A stretch of DNA of 17,730 nt from Ochromonadaceae sp. CCMP2298 (GCA_026770595.1 MU634000.1:1-17730), one strand, 5' to 3'. Counted from the first letter of the stretch, positions 7,747 through 16,597 are shown. Made by a program: numbers and translations. Notes: generated by a model not told the origin, from the sequence alone.

Positions 7747-8383
7747 AGACTAGCAGACGAGGGGCAGGGGTAAGGGATGTAGAGGTAGGGGCAGGGGGCA
7801 GGGTAGGGACAGCAGGAGCAGAGGCAGGGGCAGGGGCAGGGGCAGAGGCAGACTAGAGATGCAGGCTAGTGACATGAAGAGCTATTTGTACATTTGTAGA
7901 CTGTTTCTAAATGTAGAAGATCGAAAAGCGTTGTGAACTTGGGTGAGAGCGGAGGCTTCGAGCGCCCGGAAGAGTTGCTCTCCAGCTGGAAATCGAATTA
8001 ATAAGCGGCTGTGAGAGAGGCATCGACTGGTTATAGCTTCACCAGTGCTACTGATTATCTGAGCTTAACAGCATCTGAATGACAGCATACTGCAAATCCG
8101 CCGGACCGAAAGTTGAGGGAAGGGGACCGGAGCAATAAGTGAACCTTGGAACTTACCAAAAGGTCCCTTGGGAACAAAAAAGACCTCCAACGGATCTATC
8201 CCACATTTTTCCAAACGGCATCAACTGCTGATCGAGAGGCAACAGAAGATCGGTGCTCCCCGCACACAATCGTGCAAGCGCCAGCACCCTTCTCACATCT
8301 CACTCATCGCACTACCCTCGTGCTTTGATCTCCCCCGCGCGGCGCAGTCTTTACCCGCAATCCCGGGGATCTACTAACGCGCA
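7747..8383. other. Intergenic region before the Aurora kinase gene
   Basis: No credible gene. The first 105 bases are a G-rich simple repeat. From about 7860 the composition is balanced, with one small inverted repeat (ACTGGT at 8026-8031, ACCAGT at 8041-8046, 9-nt loop). The last 100 bases are pyrimidine-rich and should contain the Aurora promoter and leader. Confidence 0.6.
7752..7851 (+). repeat. GGGGCA-type simple repeat after the stop codon
   Basis: Imperfect tandem GGGGCA and GAGGCA units on the plus strand, at their most regular at about 7821-7850. They begin within ten bases of the upstream gene's TAG, so they would lie in its 3' UTR. Four or more G-runs close together could form a G-quadruplex. 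The same unit codes for Gly-Ala runs inside genes of this window. Confidence 0.75.
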
Positions 8384-9470
8384 ATGGAGGAAGACCTGGT
8401 GAGGAAGGTGGCAAGCATCAACCTGCAAGAGAACAGAGGTAAGTATCCGCTGCGCAGGACTAATACCGCACTGATGCTTATGAATAACCCACTCCCCTCT
8501 CTCCGAGCAGAAAATGAGCCCTCGATCAACGCCGGCCTACCGCCACCCGTGGATCGCGCCGGAATAAAGCCGTGAGTCGACGTACAACATTCCTCTCGCG
8601 CCTCTTGCCTCTTACCAACCTTATCTCTCACCTCTCTCTTGCAGTGCCAAGCAGTGGACTCTCAAGGACTTTGAGATCGGCAAGCCCCTAGGGAGGGGGA
8701 AATTCGGAGACGTGTACCTTGCGCGTGAGAGGAAGACCAAGTTCGTGGTCGCAATCAAGGTCATCAAAAAGAGACAGCTGCTCAAGGCCGGCGTGGAGCA
8801 CCAGCTGCGCAGAGAGGTGGAGATCCAGTCCCACCTAAGGCAGAAGAACATCCTGCGTATGTTTGGCTTCTTCTGGGATGAGGCCCGTATTTACATTATC
8901 CTGGAGTTCGCGCCCGGCGGAGAGCTCTACAAACAGCTCACCAACCGCGGCCACTTTAGCGAAACGCTCACAGCGCGGTACATCCACGACCTCGCCATCG
9001 CTCTGAACTACTGCCACAACAAGCACGTGATCCATCGCGATATCAAGCCCGAGAACCTGCTGATCGGCAAGGGCGGGGACATAAAGATCGCCGACTTCGG
9101 CTGGTCCGTGCATGCGCCCACCTCCCGCCGCACCACCCTGTGCGGCACTCTGGACTACCTGCCCCCAGAGATGGTGGAGGCTCGGGAGCACGACAACACG
9201 GCGGACGTGTGGTCCCTGGGCGTGCTCACGTACGAGTTCTTGGTGGGCAGCCCCCCCTTCGAGGCTGAGGGGTACCGCGCCACCTACCGCCGCATCTCCA
9301 ATGTCGACCTCAGGTTCCCCACCTCCGTCTCTCCCGGAGCTAGGGACCTCATCAGCCGCCTGCTGGTGAAGGACCAGTCTAGACGTATGAAACTGGCGGA
9401 CGTGCCGAGACACCCGTGGATCATACAGCACCAGACACAGGCAAAGGCGCCCGCCCCCGGAGTGCGGTGA
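8384..9470 (+). CDS. AURK: Aurora family serine/threonine kinase
   Basis: Mitotic kinase acting at centrosomes or basal bodies, spindle and chromosomes. Exons 8384-8438, 8511-8571 and 8645-9470, with introns of 72 and 73 nt (GTAAGT/GAGCAG and GTGAGT/TTGCAG), give 313 aa. N-terminal extension is only about 48 residues. Kinase motifs by residue: glycine loop GRGKFGDVY 55-63, VAIK with Lys77, helix-C Glu96 in [20 protein letters not shown] 169-178, [10 protein letters not shown] 188-197, and the Aurora-specific activation segment [15 protein letters not shown] 200-214 with the expected phosphosite Thr203. Gly113 in LRMFGFFWD is at the place of human Aurora A Gly198 (Asn in Aurora B), which governs TPX2 against INCENP preference. 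Both introns fall in the N-terminal extension. The 5' introns and the short first exon would be missed by simple ORF calling. Assignment is very secure; A or B subtype is not. Confidence 0.97.
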
Positions 9471-10376
9471 TCTGGGTGCCATAGGTGTCAGATGGCCGTA
9501 TCAGATATGAGGTCGGTATCAGATGGGTGTATGGGTGTCAGGAGATGCCACATACGATCAGGTTTCGGATAAGTAGATATCAGGCAGGTGTCCGACATCA
9601 AAGGTTCCAAAGTAAAAGATTTCTCGTAAGACCCCCCCGGATATCACCCCATCTCCCCTTAGACGCATGTACAGGACGTTAAAACAACGAACATCTATTC
9701 CCCTCTTTCGTATGATCAATCATTTACTTTCTCTTTGGCAAACAACCACCATTGATGGAATCACGTGACTGATCAAGTAACAGACGTGTACCAAAGTACT
9801 CGACACAGTTTCGTCAAAAACCACCGACTGGGCCGATTTAATCTCGTTTGTCTGGCACCCAGAGCACAGTCGTGGCAGATGCTGAAAAAGGGCAGCCATT
9901 TCAAAAAAAGACTGTGGGTTTTACATTTTATCGACATTAATTGCATTTTTCGATGGAGTGGACAGTATGACTTGACAATATTCGTGAAGACAGTAGATAG
10001 ATTGTAGATAGAGGAAATATGGTACACGCCGAGATGTGAGCGGTTACGCCTCTTGGTCCCATCTGCGCAGAGAAGGAGAAGAATGGAGACAAGGAAAATT
10101 GAGGATTAGTGGGGATGGGGGGGTCAGATATCGCATGTGTATGATGTGAGGCAGCTGTAGGCATACCGTATGATGTATGCCGTATGAGGAAAGTTGCCGT
10201 TACTGTCAGTAAACTGTATCCCCTACACCGTACTCCTTGTACCTGCATCGCCCTGCATACTATACACACCCCGCATACACACACACCATATACACTACAC
10301 CCAGCATTTAACCCTACACCCACCAAACACAACAAACTATATACAATCTGCACCCAGCACTATCCCTCCACTCCAC
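9471..10376. other. Intergenic region between convergent genes
   Basis: No credible gene. It should hold the 3' UTRs of Aurora (plus) and of the TRIP4-like gene (minus). The first 120 bases have loose repeats of GTATCAGAT and GGTGTCAG. About 9680-10020 is AT-rich. An inverted repeat is at 10160-10166 and 10175-10181 (GGCATAC and GTATGCC, 8-nt loop). About 10240-10350 is CA-rich. Confidence 0.6.
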
Positions 10377-11213
10377 TTACTTTTTCTTCAGCGTTCTATA
10401 TATGTCTCCCGCCTTGCCCCTGGTCTGCTCCAGCTGCAAATTGTCATACACTGAAAAGGCCACTGCCGCCAGCTGCTCCTGCGCCAGCTCCTCGCTGGAT
10501 GTCGCTGTAGCGTAAGAACCCTGTGCTCCCTGTGCCCCATTTGACTTCTGCGGTCCCTTTGTCCCCTGTGCCTCCTCTGCCTCTGCCTCATCCAACATCC
10601 AAGCCGGCCTAGCACTGCCCCCCTCCTCCTGCTCCTCCTCCTGCTCCTCCTCGTCCTCACTGACGCAGTCGACCACGCGCCGCCCCGCGATGTCGAACCG
10701 TATGTTGATCTTGCGAGACCCGTTGGCGTTCTTCTTGGCGTCCAAGCGGGCCTTCTCCCGCCTCGCGATGTCATCCTTCTCCGTCTCGCTCAGCCAAGTG
10801 CCGCTCTCGTAGTAGTCCGCCTGCGCGTCGTGCACGTGTGTGCGCTGGGCGTTCTCTTTGTCGAACTGGAGCAGCTTGTCCAGCAGCGCGTAGGCCTTCA
10901 CAGCGGGCGCATCCAGACCCACCCGCCCCACATCTGCCGCCGTCATGGCAGGTAGCAAGGCACCCCCGCACGCGCAGGCTGGTCGGGTGTTCTGCTCGCA
11001 CGCGATCCAGCCGCAGCTCCGGCAGCTGGCGAGGAACTTGTGGCGCGTGGCCATGCAGGCGCAGTCGCTGCAGACTGGCTTGGGCACTTCCAGCGTGTTC
11101 ATCGTGCCAAGTCTGTCTCTCTGTGGGATTGGGCGCTCTTTTGGGCTGAGCAGACGTCTTGAACTGTTGAATCCCAATCCTGCGATTGGCTGCAGGATCT
11201 GCAGGAGGAGCAT
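10377..11213 (-). CDS. TRIP4: TRIP4/ASC-1-like C2HC5 zinc-finger protein without ASCH domain
   Basis: In animals TRIP4 (ASC-1) is a transcription coactivator and a subunit of the ASCC complex, which acts in ribosome-quality control and alkylation repair. Here a 278-aa ORF carries the zf-C2HC5 finger: Cys48, Cys51, Cys53, His58, Cys64-x2-Cys67, Cys72, Cys80-x-Cys82 (key part CRSCGWIACEQ). It is followed by the conserved block after the finger: LLQFDKENAQRTHVHDAQADYY, shortened here to its key words FDKENAQRT and DYYESGTWLS, then a REKARLDAKK helix and INIRFDIAGRRVV. After that come an acidic run (EDEEEQEEEQEE) and a Gln/Gly tail. The family's C-terminal ASCH domain and most of its N-terminus are absent. 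The start is unsure: ATG at 11213 gives 278 aa and ATG at 11102 gives 241 aa, both including the finger; an in-frame TAA lies at 11228-11226. It is divergent from the tRNA gene. Confidence 0.9.
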   Translation of the reverse strand: MLLLQILQPIAGLGFNSSRRLLSPKERPIPQRDRLGTMNTLEVPKPVCSDCACMATRHKFLASCRSCGWIACEQNTRPACACGGALLPAMTAADVGRVGLDAPAVKAYALLDKLLQFDKENAQRTHVHDAQADYYESGTWLSETEKDDIARREKARLDAKKNANGSRKINIRFDIAGRRVVDCVSEDEEEQEEEQEEGGSARPAWMLDEAEAEEAQGTKGPQKSNGAQGAQGSYATATSSEELAQEQLAAVAFSVYDNLQLEQTRGKAGDIYRTLKKK

Positions 11214-11380
11214 GCCATGTCTAAGTTATGAGACATCGCTGCCTGTGCTGCTGACCCGCCCCAAACCCCCACACGAAATGTGGCACTTCGTGGCAACAAT
11301 TTGACACTGCTGAATACACAAAAACACAAGCAAATATTCGCCACCTTTTATACCCCAAAATCGGCCCACTCACAAAATTC

Positions 11381-11388
11381 TTTATATT
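11381..11388 (+). promoter_or_regulatory. TATA box of the tRNA-Sec gene (type 3 Pol III promoter)
   Basis: TTTATATT lies 31-38 nt upstream of the first tRNA base. In animals and plants tRNA-Sec genes use an upstream TATA box plus a proximal element rather than a working internal A box. The spacing fits that scheme. I did not identify a proximal sequence element. Confidence 0.55.
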
Positions 11389-11418
11389 CTCTTGTTTCGC
11401 AAAATTCCGCAAAAAAAT

Positions 11419-11506
11419 GCGGAGATGATCTTCACTGGTGTGGAGGACGGACTTCAAATCCGTTGGGGACCAAAAAGCTCAGTGGATCAAAACCACCTTA
11501 GCCGCG
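11419..11506 (+). tRNA. tRNA-Sec-TCA: Selenocysteine tRNA (anticodon UCA)
   Basis: 88 bases that fold as a eukaryotic 9/4-type tRNA-Sec. Acceptor 11419-11427 faces 11497-11505; D arm is CTTC 11430-11433 with GGAG 11442-11445; anticodon stem ACGGA 11447-11451 with TCCGT 11459-11463 around the loop CTTCAAA, giving anticodon TCA at 11454-11456. A variable arm (TGGG 11464-11467 with CTCA 11478-11481) and a 4-bp T stem (GTGG 11482-11485 with CCAC 11493-11496) follow, then the discriminator G at 11506. The segment GATGATCTTC and the 3' part CCACCTT match known animal tRNA-Sec almost base for base. Oddities: tandem A-G and G-A mismatches at acceptor positions 5 and 6, and T-loop ATCAAAA instead of TTCAANN. 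CCA is not encoded. TGA is used as a normal stop by other genes here, so selenocysteine decoding would need SECIS elements. Confidence 0.87.
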
Positions 11507-11817
11507 CCCTTTTTGCCCTTTTCGGTGCATTTTTTTTTCTCTTGCTGTGGAGCACCCCGCGACCTGAGCAGTGGCGCGATGGAAGGCGCATACTGAGCAG
11601 TACGATCTAAAAATAGACCCAAGCTGAACAGATCAAAAATAGGCGACTAGCTGTGTTTGCACAGATACGCTCGTTTTGTATGATTGTGATTGTGTTAACC
11701 CGAATAAAAAAGAAAACAATTGTACACTGCTATGCTCCTACGCCCCAACGCTTCGGGAAACACAGGTTAGCAAGACAACAGAGCAAAAAATAGATACCAA
11801 AAGAGAACTTAATATGT
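11507..11817. other. Intergenic region between tRNA-Sec and the CXC gene
   Basis: Apart from the Pol III terminator I see no gene. It must hold the 3' UTR of the minus-strand CXC gene. A loose direct repeat, GATCTAAAAATAG and GATCAAAAATAGG, lies at about 11604 and 11632. Confidence 0.6.
11510..11514 (+). terminator. Pol III T-run terminator of tRNA-Sec
   Basis: TTTTT starts four bases after the discriminator base, with a second T-run close behind (TTTT, then nine T at about 11531). This is the usual termination signal for RNA polymerase III and supports the locus being an expressed tRNA gene. Confidence 0.7.
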
Positions 11818-14800
11818 TCATTCGTGCGAGTTTTGGGGCGTTTTGGGCTTTTTCGCGGGCACAGGGCTCGACATGCGAAGCTGTGCCTCTGCCTCTCTCT
11901 CGCACATGCTGGCTAAGTCCAGCAGGGGCGAGCGAAGTTGCTGGCTGTGGTTGTTTAAGGGGGAGCGGGGGGGGGAGGCGTATCCATCGTCCCCCATCCC
12001 CTCCATTCCCTGCCCCTGCCCCAGTCCCAGCCCCATGCCCAGGCTGAGTCTGCCCTGCACTGCAGCTGCCGCCTCCGACTCCACCTCCTGCGACAGCGAC
12101 GCCCCCGCCCCCTCATCCCCCTCATATGCCCCCTCCGCATCCTCCCCTGCCTGTACCCGCATGCCCCTGCGGAACATCCCGTACGTACTGTTTGAATTGC
12201 TGTTCGAGTCTCTGTACGTACTATTAGAGTACGTACTATCACTAGCCACAGTACTAGTGGAGCCCACAGAGGAGAGGGCGTTGCGGTACCGGTATTTCCC
12301 TTCCCCCCCCTCCACAGGCTCACTCGGGGTGGCACCCACTCCCTCCTCCACTCCCTCCATCATACTACCCATACTACCATGACCCATACCCATACCCATG
12401 CCATTCATACCGCCCATATCTGCACCCATACCCATTCCCAAAGCCCCCATACCCATACCCATGCCCATACCCATACCGCCCATCCCCATTCCCATCCCCA
12501 TCCCCATTCCCATTCCCATACCCCCCATACCCCCCATGCCCATGCCCATACCCCCCCCCATGTTCATGCCCAGCCCCAGCCTCGTGGCGCTAGGCGAATT
12601 TATGACGCTGTAGAGCGCCTCATAAGTATCCTGGTCACCCTGCAAAAACAGCGACGACGGACTGCCCATACCCCCCCCCATACCCCCCGTGTCCCCATTC
12701 CTGTAACCGTCACTGGAGTAGGTCAGGCTGGCGGTTGTGAGGTTGCTGCCCTCTGGGTCCATCGATAGCCTGCTGCCCATGCCTATGTTTATGTTGCCTA
12801 TGTTGGTGCCTATGTTGGTGTTGCCTATATTGCCCATCCCCTCCATACCCATGTTCCCCATACCGATGCTTCCCTGACCCCCATTCTTAGCAAAGGAGTC
12901 GGGGTCTGGGTCAGAGGCACATGCAGCCATAGACAATGACAGCATACCAGAGCTGTCGCCCTGCAAAAACCCAGGCCCTGCCAGAATCCCCGACAATGCC
13001 TTTTCGCCCTTAATGCCCGCAGCCAGAGAGGAGGCGGAGGATAAAAAGGCAGAGGACGAGTTGAAGGTGGGTTTTGATGCGGGTGTGTGCAGGTTGGAGA
13101 GGGATTTGGACAATCGGTTTGCCTGGGAGGCGTCGTAGATGTTGGGGGTGTTTTGGCAATCTAGGCAGCGACACCGCTCTCCGCAGGGCACCGCTCCCTG
13201 TGTAGGGGGGGGAGAGAGTGTGTGTGTGTGTGTGTGTGTGTGGAAGTGGAGAGTTTATGTGAGAAGAAGAAATGAGCCACGGAAAGGGGGAACGATAATC
13301 TCTCCTCTCCATTCTCTCTCCCACTCAACCCCCCTTCACTAACCCCACCCCCTACACTCCAACCAACCCCCTCACTTACCGTGAAGCACTCGCAGTATTT
13401 CTTCAAACACGCGGACTTCTTGCAGTGGCATCCTGTCATATGGCCTACCACCCCCACGCCCTTGGAGACATCTGCTGCCACTCTGGGTTTGAAGGCCTCA
13501 GGGTTCCTCTCCACGATGCTCTTTATGGCTTGGTCGCGCTCGGCACGCTTGGACTCCTGTGGTGTGTGAAGGGTAGGGGTGTATAGGTGTAGGGTTGTAG
13601 GGGTGTAGGTAGGAGCAATAAATATGAGAATGGTAATTATGTGCAGACTAGAGAGCACAGCAGGGCATAAAGCATAAATCATAGAGCACAGAGGAGAGAG
13701 CATAACACTTGTCCACACATGCCCTCTCTAACCCCCCAGAAACCTTACTCCCACCCCTTACCATATTGGAGCAGTCTTTGCAATTGCAGCTATCCCTGCA
13801 GAACAGCGTCAGGCGGAAGCAGTCGCAGTACATTTTCAGGCATCGACTCTTCTTGCAGTTGCAGGTAGTCAAAGGCGCCTTCTCTGCACCAGAACCGGGA
13901 GTTACTCCAATGCCAGTAGCAGCACTGCTAGGTGTTGCTCCGGGCCCACTGCTAGGTGGAGGGGACTCGCTTGGGCCTGCGGAGGCAGAGGCAGAGGGGG
14001 GGACTTTCTTACGTTGGTTGAGCGCGCCAACTGTGGCTGGCATGTTGAATGACTGCATAGCGGCGTTGTGGATAGCGGTCAGGCCGGTGCAGACAGAGAC
14101 CTGGGATTGAGTGTGCGACTGCTGGGATAGGGGCATGTCCCCTGGACTAACACTCATCTCCCCCACTGCCCCCCCCCTCTCCCCTTTAACCCTCTCCCCC
14201 TTCGCATGCCCCCCCCCTTCTGATTCCAGCTGCGTGCTGGCGGTGGAGGTAGTGGAGCGGCTGTTGTTAAGAGTGTTCGCCGTTATCTGCGTCTCCTGAG
14301 AGTCCGGTCGCCCGCATCCCCCCGCATCATCCTCCCCACACCCTTCTGACAATTGCGACATGAGGAAACTATCATCGGCCCCCCTCTGCCCCCCCATACC
14401 CACACCCACACCCATACCCCCCTCTTGCGAATCTTGGGTGAGCGAAAAGTCTGCCTGTGTGTGGGGGTGATCCTCCACCGAGGTAGTGCGGAAGAGGGAG
14501 GCCTGGGACTGGGGGGCTGAGTACCCTGCATTCCCCGTATTCCCCAAATTCCCTGTTCTCGCACCTCCTATACTCTCCGCACCATTCCCCGCATGCCCCT
14601 GTCTCTGTCCCAGCCCGGTGCCGTTGCCTTGTTTGGTGCGTGGTGGGCGGGGTAACCGAGGCTGGGACTGGGGCTGGGACTGGGGCTGGGACTGGGGTGG
14701 GTGGGGCAGTGATTGCTCCTCGGCTGAGGTGTGCGCTGAGGACCCGCTCTGTGTCTGCGTCACAAGTGCTACAGTCTCATCCTCTGGGCTTCGCTTGCCC

Positions 14801-15820
14801 TTCTTCTTCTTCTTAGAAGAACTACCCGGCACAACCGCCAACCCCGGTCCTGTCCCCGGCATTGCTGGAGCAGGCACCTTTTGCCCCTCAAACCCATCGA
14901 ACTGTGCCTTTGCGGCGTTGGTAACCCTCTCCAACAGAGCTCTCTTGTTCGCCGCGAGGTGCCGCCTGTCCTGCTCGTCGAGATCCGCCCCACCTACTGC
15001 CCCCGCTACACCTGCCCCATTTTCCAATCCCTCTCCTCCCTCATGTCCGTTGGACGCTATTCCCACACCACCCGCAGCCCCATTTGAGCTAAAATTGCAG
15101 TCGTGGTACTGCCTCTGCCGCCGCACTGACGACCTCCCACCGGGAGACAGCAAGCCCACATCTGGACCCGCCGTGTCGGGGAAACTGAAATTGTCAGGCA
15201 TAAATGCGTATTCCCGGAGACTCGGCGTCCAATCCCTGTAACAGTCGGGGTGCGGGGTAGGGATGTAATGGTGTGGGGATGTGGGAATGGGGATGTTGAG
15301 GTGTTCAGATAAGAACATTTTAGCCCCGCAACACACATCCACGCATATAAACATATAAACATTAAACTCACCTGGAGTTGGGAATCGACTGCGGCACTGT
15401 AACTGTAGATGGAAGTCCCAGTATCGGGGTGGCTATTCCTCCCAAAAAAGCTGAGGGGGTGGGGGAGCCAAGACCCTCTGGGAAGAACTCGAACAGGGGA
15501 GAGTGGTTGGGGTGGGCGGAGAGAGCAATGCCGGAGCTGGGCAGGGGGCTGTGGTGGTTGTGGCCTGCTACTGTGGGGTGTGTGTGTGGGGTGTGTATGT
15601 GCGTGTGGGTGGGGAGTGTAGAGGGGTGGGAGTGAGTGGGACTAGTGGTCAGAGTGGGCGAGAGAGATGCGGGAGAAGGCGCACAATACCGCAGCTAGCG
15701 CATCAACTGACGCACAAGCACAAGCGCATCAACGAGTGCATAAATCGCCCGCGGCCATATCAACGACACAACGGACACAAGCAGAAGCAGTGTTGATTGC
15801 TTACCCGTGTGATCTGTCAT
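11818..15820 (-). CDS. CXC-domain (LIN54/TSO1/tesmin family) DNA-binding protein
   Basis: Five exons: 15820-15805, 15570-15372, 15235-13762, 13556-13380, 13197-11818; introns 234, 136, 205 and 182 nt, all GT-AG and phase-consistent, giving 1081 aa. The family binds promoter DNA; animal LIN54 is the DNA-binding subunit of MuvB/DREAM, which controls cell-cycle genes. CXC1 is at about 528-563 (CNCKKSRCLKMYCDCF ... CNCKDCSNM), the hinge with RNPEAFKPRV at about 580-589, and CXC2 at about 604-637 (CHCKKSACLKKYCECF, then CGERCRCLDCQN). Both minor-groove tyrosines (MYCDC, KYCEC) are kept. An N-terminal SPLFEFFPEGLGSP motif recalls the SPVFNY-like motif of plant members. The long linker is Ser/Gln/Gly-rich with a KKKKKGKR patch. 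The C-terminal half has a Met-Gly tandem repeat (about 835-900), Ser-Asn repeats and Ser-Pro sites. Exon 1 encodes only MTDHT plus one base. Confidence 0.92.
12361..12560 (-). repeat. CCCATA/CCCATC hexanucleotide array encoding Met-Gly repeats
   Basis: Imperfect 6-bp repeats (plus strand CCCATA, CCCATT, CCCATC, CCCATG) in frame with the CXC gene encode alternating Gly-Met for about 65 residues. A related 9-bp-type array at about 12775-12860 encodes Gly-Asn-Ile units. Codon variants (GGT, GGG, GGA, GGC) are mixed, which suggests selection for the peptide or an old array. Confidence 0.85.
13219..13242. repeat. (TG)12 microsatellite in an intron
   Basis: Twelve TG units on the plus strand, inside the last intron of the CXC gene. 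On the coding strand they make (CA)12, some 20 nt upstream of the acceptor at 13198, within its pyrimidine-rich approach. Confidence 0.95.
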
Positions 15821-15835
15821 CCCCTCGTGCCGCAC

Positions 15836-15845
15836 TTTTTTCGCC
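15836..15845 (+). promoter_or_regulatory. E2F-like site upstream of the CXC gene
   Basis: TTTTTTCGCC (GGCGAAAAAA on the coding strand) lies 16-25 nt before the CXC gene's ATG. A second E2F-like TTTGGCGG is at 16157-16164, centred in an inverted repeat (TGATTTG / CAAATCA, 16154-16173), and TTCGAA, a CHR-type hexamer, is at 16118-16123. These are short motifs, so chance matches are quite possible. Confidence 0.3.
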
Positions 15846-16540
15846 GGCGAGCCGGGAGCACCCTGCATCCGCGACATTCGATAGTTATGTTAAACTCGTG
15901 GGGAATTCGTCCTTGAAGGCTGCTCAGCTGTCTAGGTTGGAAGAACAAATTTCACCCGCGCGCACCGCCGACTGAACCCTGCGCCACTAAGAGTTGAACT
16001 CGGTAGACTGGCACATCCCGTGCGTGTTTCTATCACGATTCCGTGCTGCGCAATCACGTTCCTTTGACGGGCTCTCGACAGAGGCAAAGTGACGCGGAAT
16101 ATTCACCATCGGCTCTCTTCGAAATGTGTCTGAGGTCTTTCGTTCCGATTTTTTGATTTGGCGGCTCAAATCAAATCCTTTCATCTTTTACCGATTTCCA
16201 GGATTTATTTTTATCCGGACACACTTGGTAATATTCTATACGTCTCAATAACAATGACCCTCTTAGTTAGGTAATACTTTTATAAGATCTTATGTCTGAG
16301 CTAACACAACTGTTGAAGATCCATAATTTACCGCTGCAATCTGAAACACTTCATAATCATGTCTTACATGCCACACACTTCTGCTCCTCTCCGAAGCAAA
16401 GAGAAAACCAGGAGTATGGTCAAAATCAAAATTTGCTTCATTATCTGGCAATATCATGCCCAAAAGAGCTGATCTAAGCTGAAGCACGCTTCCCGATAGT
16501 GGGTTTGAAATCTGTACATTGTAATCGCAGGGGTGGTAAT

Positions 16541-16597
16541 CTAGAGTACTGGTTGGCCGTTTTGGCGATACACCAGTACCTAGACTGTTGACAGTCT
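16541..16597 (-). repeat. Two adjoining hairpins in the REEP 3' UTR
   Basis: Hairpin A is directly after the stop: AGACTGT 16582-16588 and ACAGTCT 16591-16597 with a two-base loop. Hairpin B has outer arms CTAG 16541-16544 and 16580-16583, one bulged base, then GTACTGGT 16546-16553 and ACCAGTAC 16572-16579, with a possible inner GCC/GGC pairing (16556-16558, 16564-16566). The arms overlap at 16582-16583, so the two may compete. They could act in 3'-end formation or mRNA stability. Confidence 0.6.

Noticed and set aside
8372-8378. TACTAAC just before the Aurora ATG
   Set aside because: It looks like a branch point, but no acceptor AG lies between it and the ATG and the coding start is convincing, so it is taken as chance.
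11099-11344. 81-codon minus-strand ORF upstream of the TRIP4-like finger
   Set aside because: It is in another frame, ends at the TGA overlapping the 11102 ATG, and runs towards the tRNA promoter. It could be a chance ORF or an upstream ORF; there is no evidence for a product.
12379-12768. Plus-strand His-Thr-rich and Pro-Ile-rich ORFs
   Set aside because: They are frame shadows of the Met-Gly repeat of the CXC gene.
16541-16583. Hairpin as a SECIS element, suggested by the nearby tRNA-Sec
   Set aside because: It lacks the ATGA/GA non-Watson-Crick quartet and the apical A residues, and the REEP gene has no in-frame TGA.
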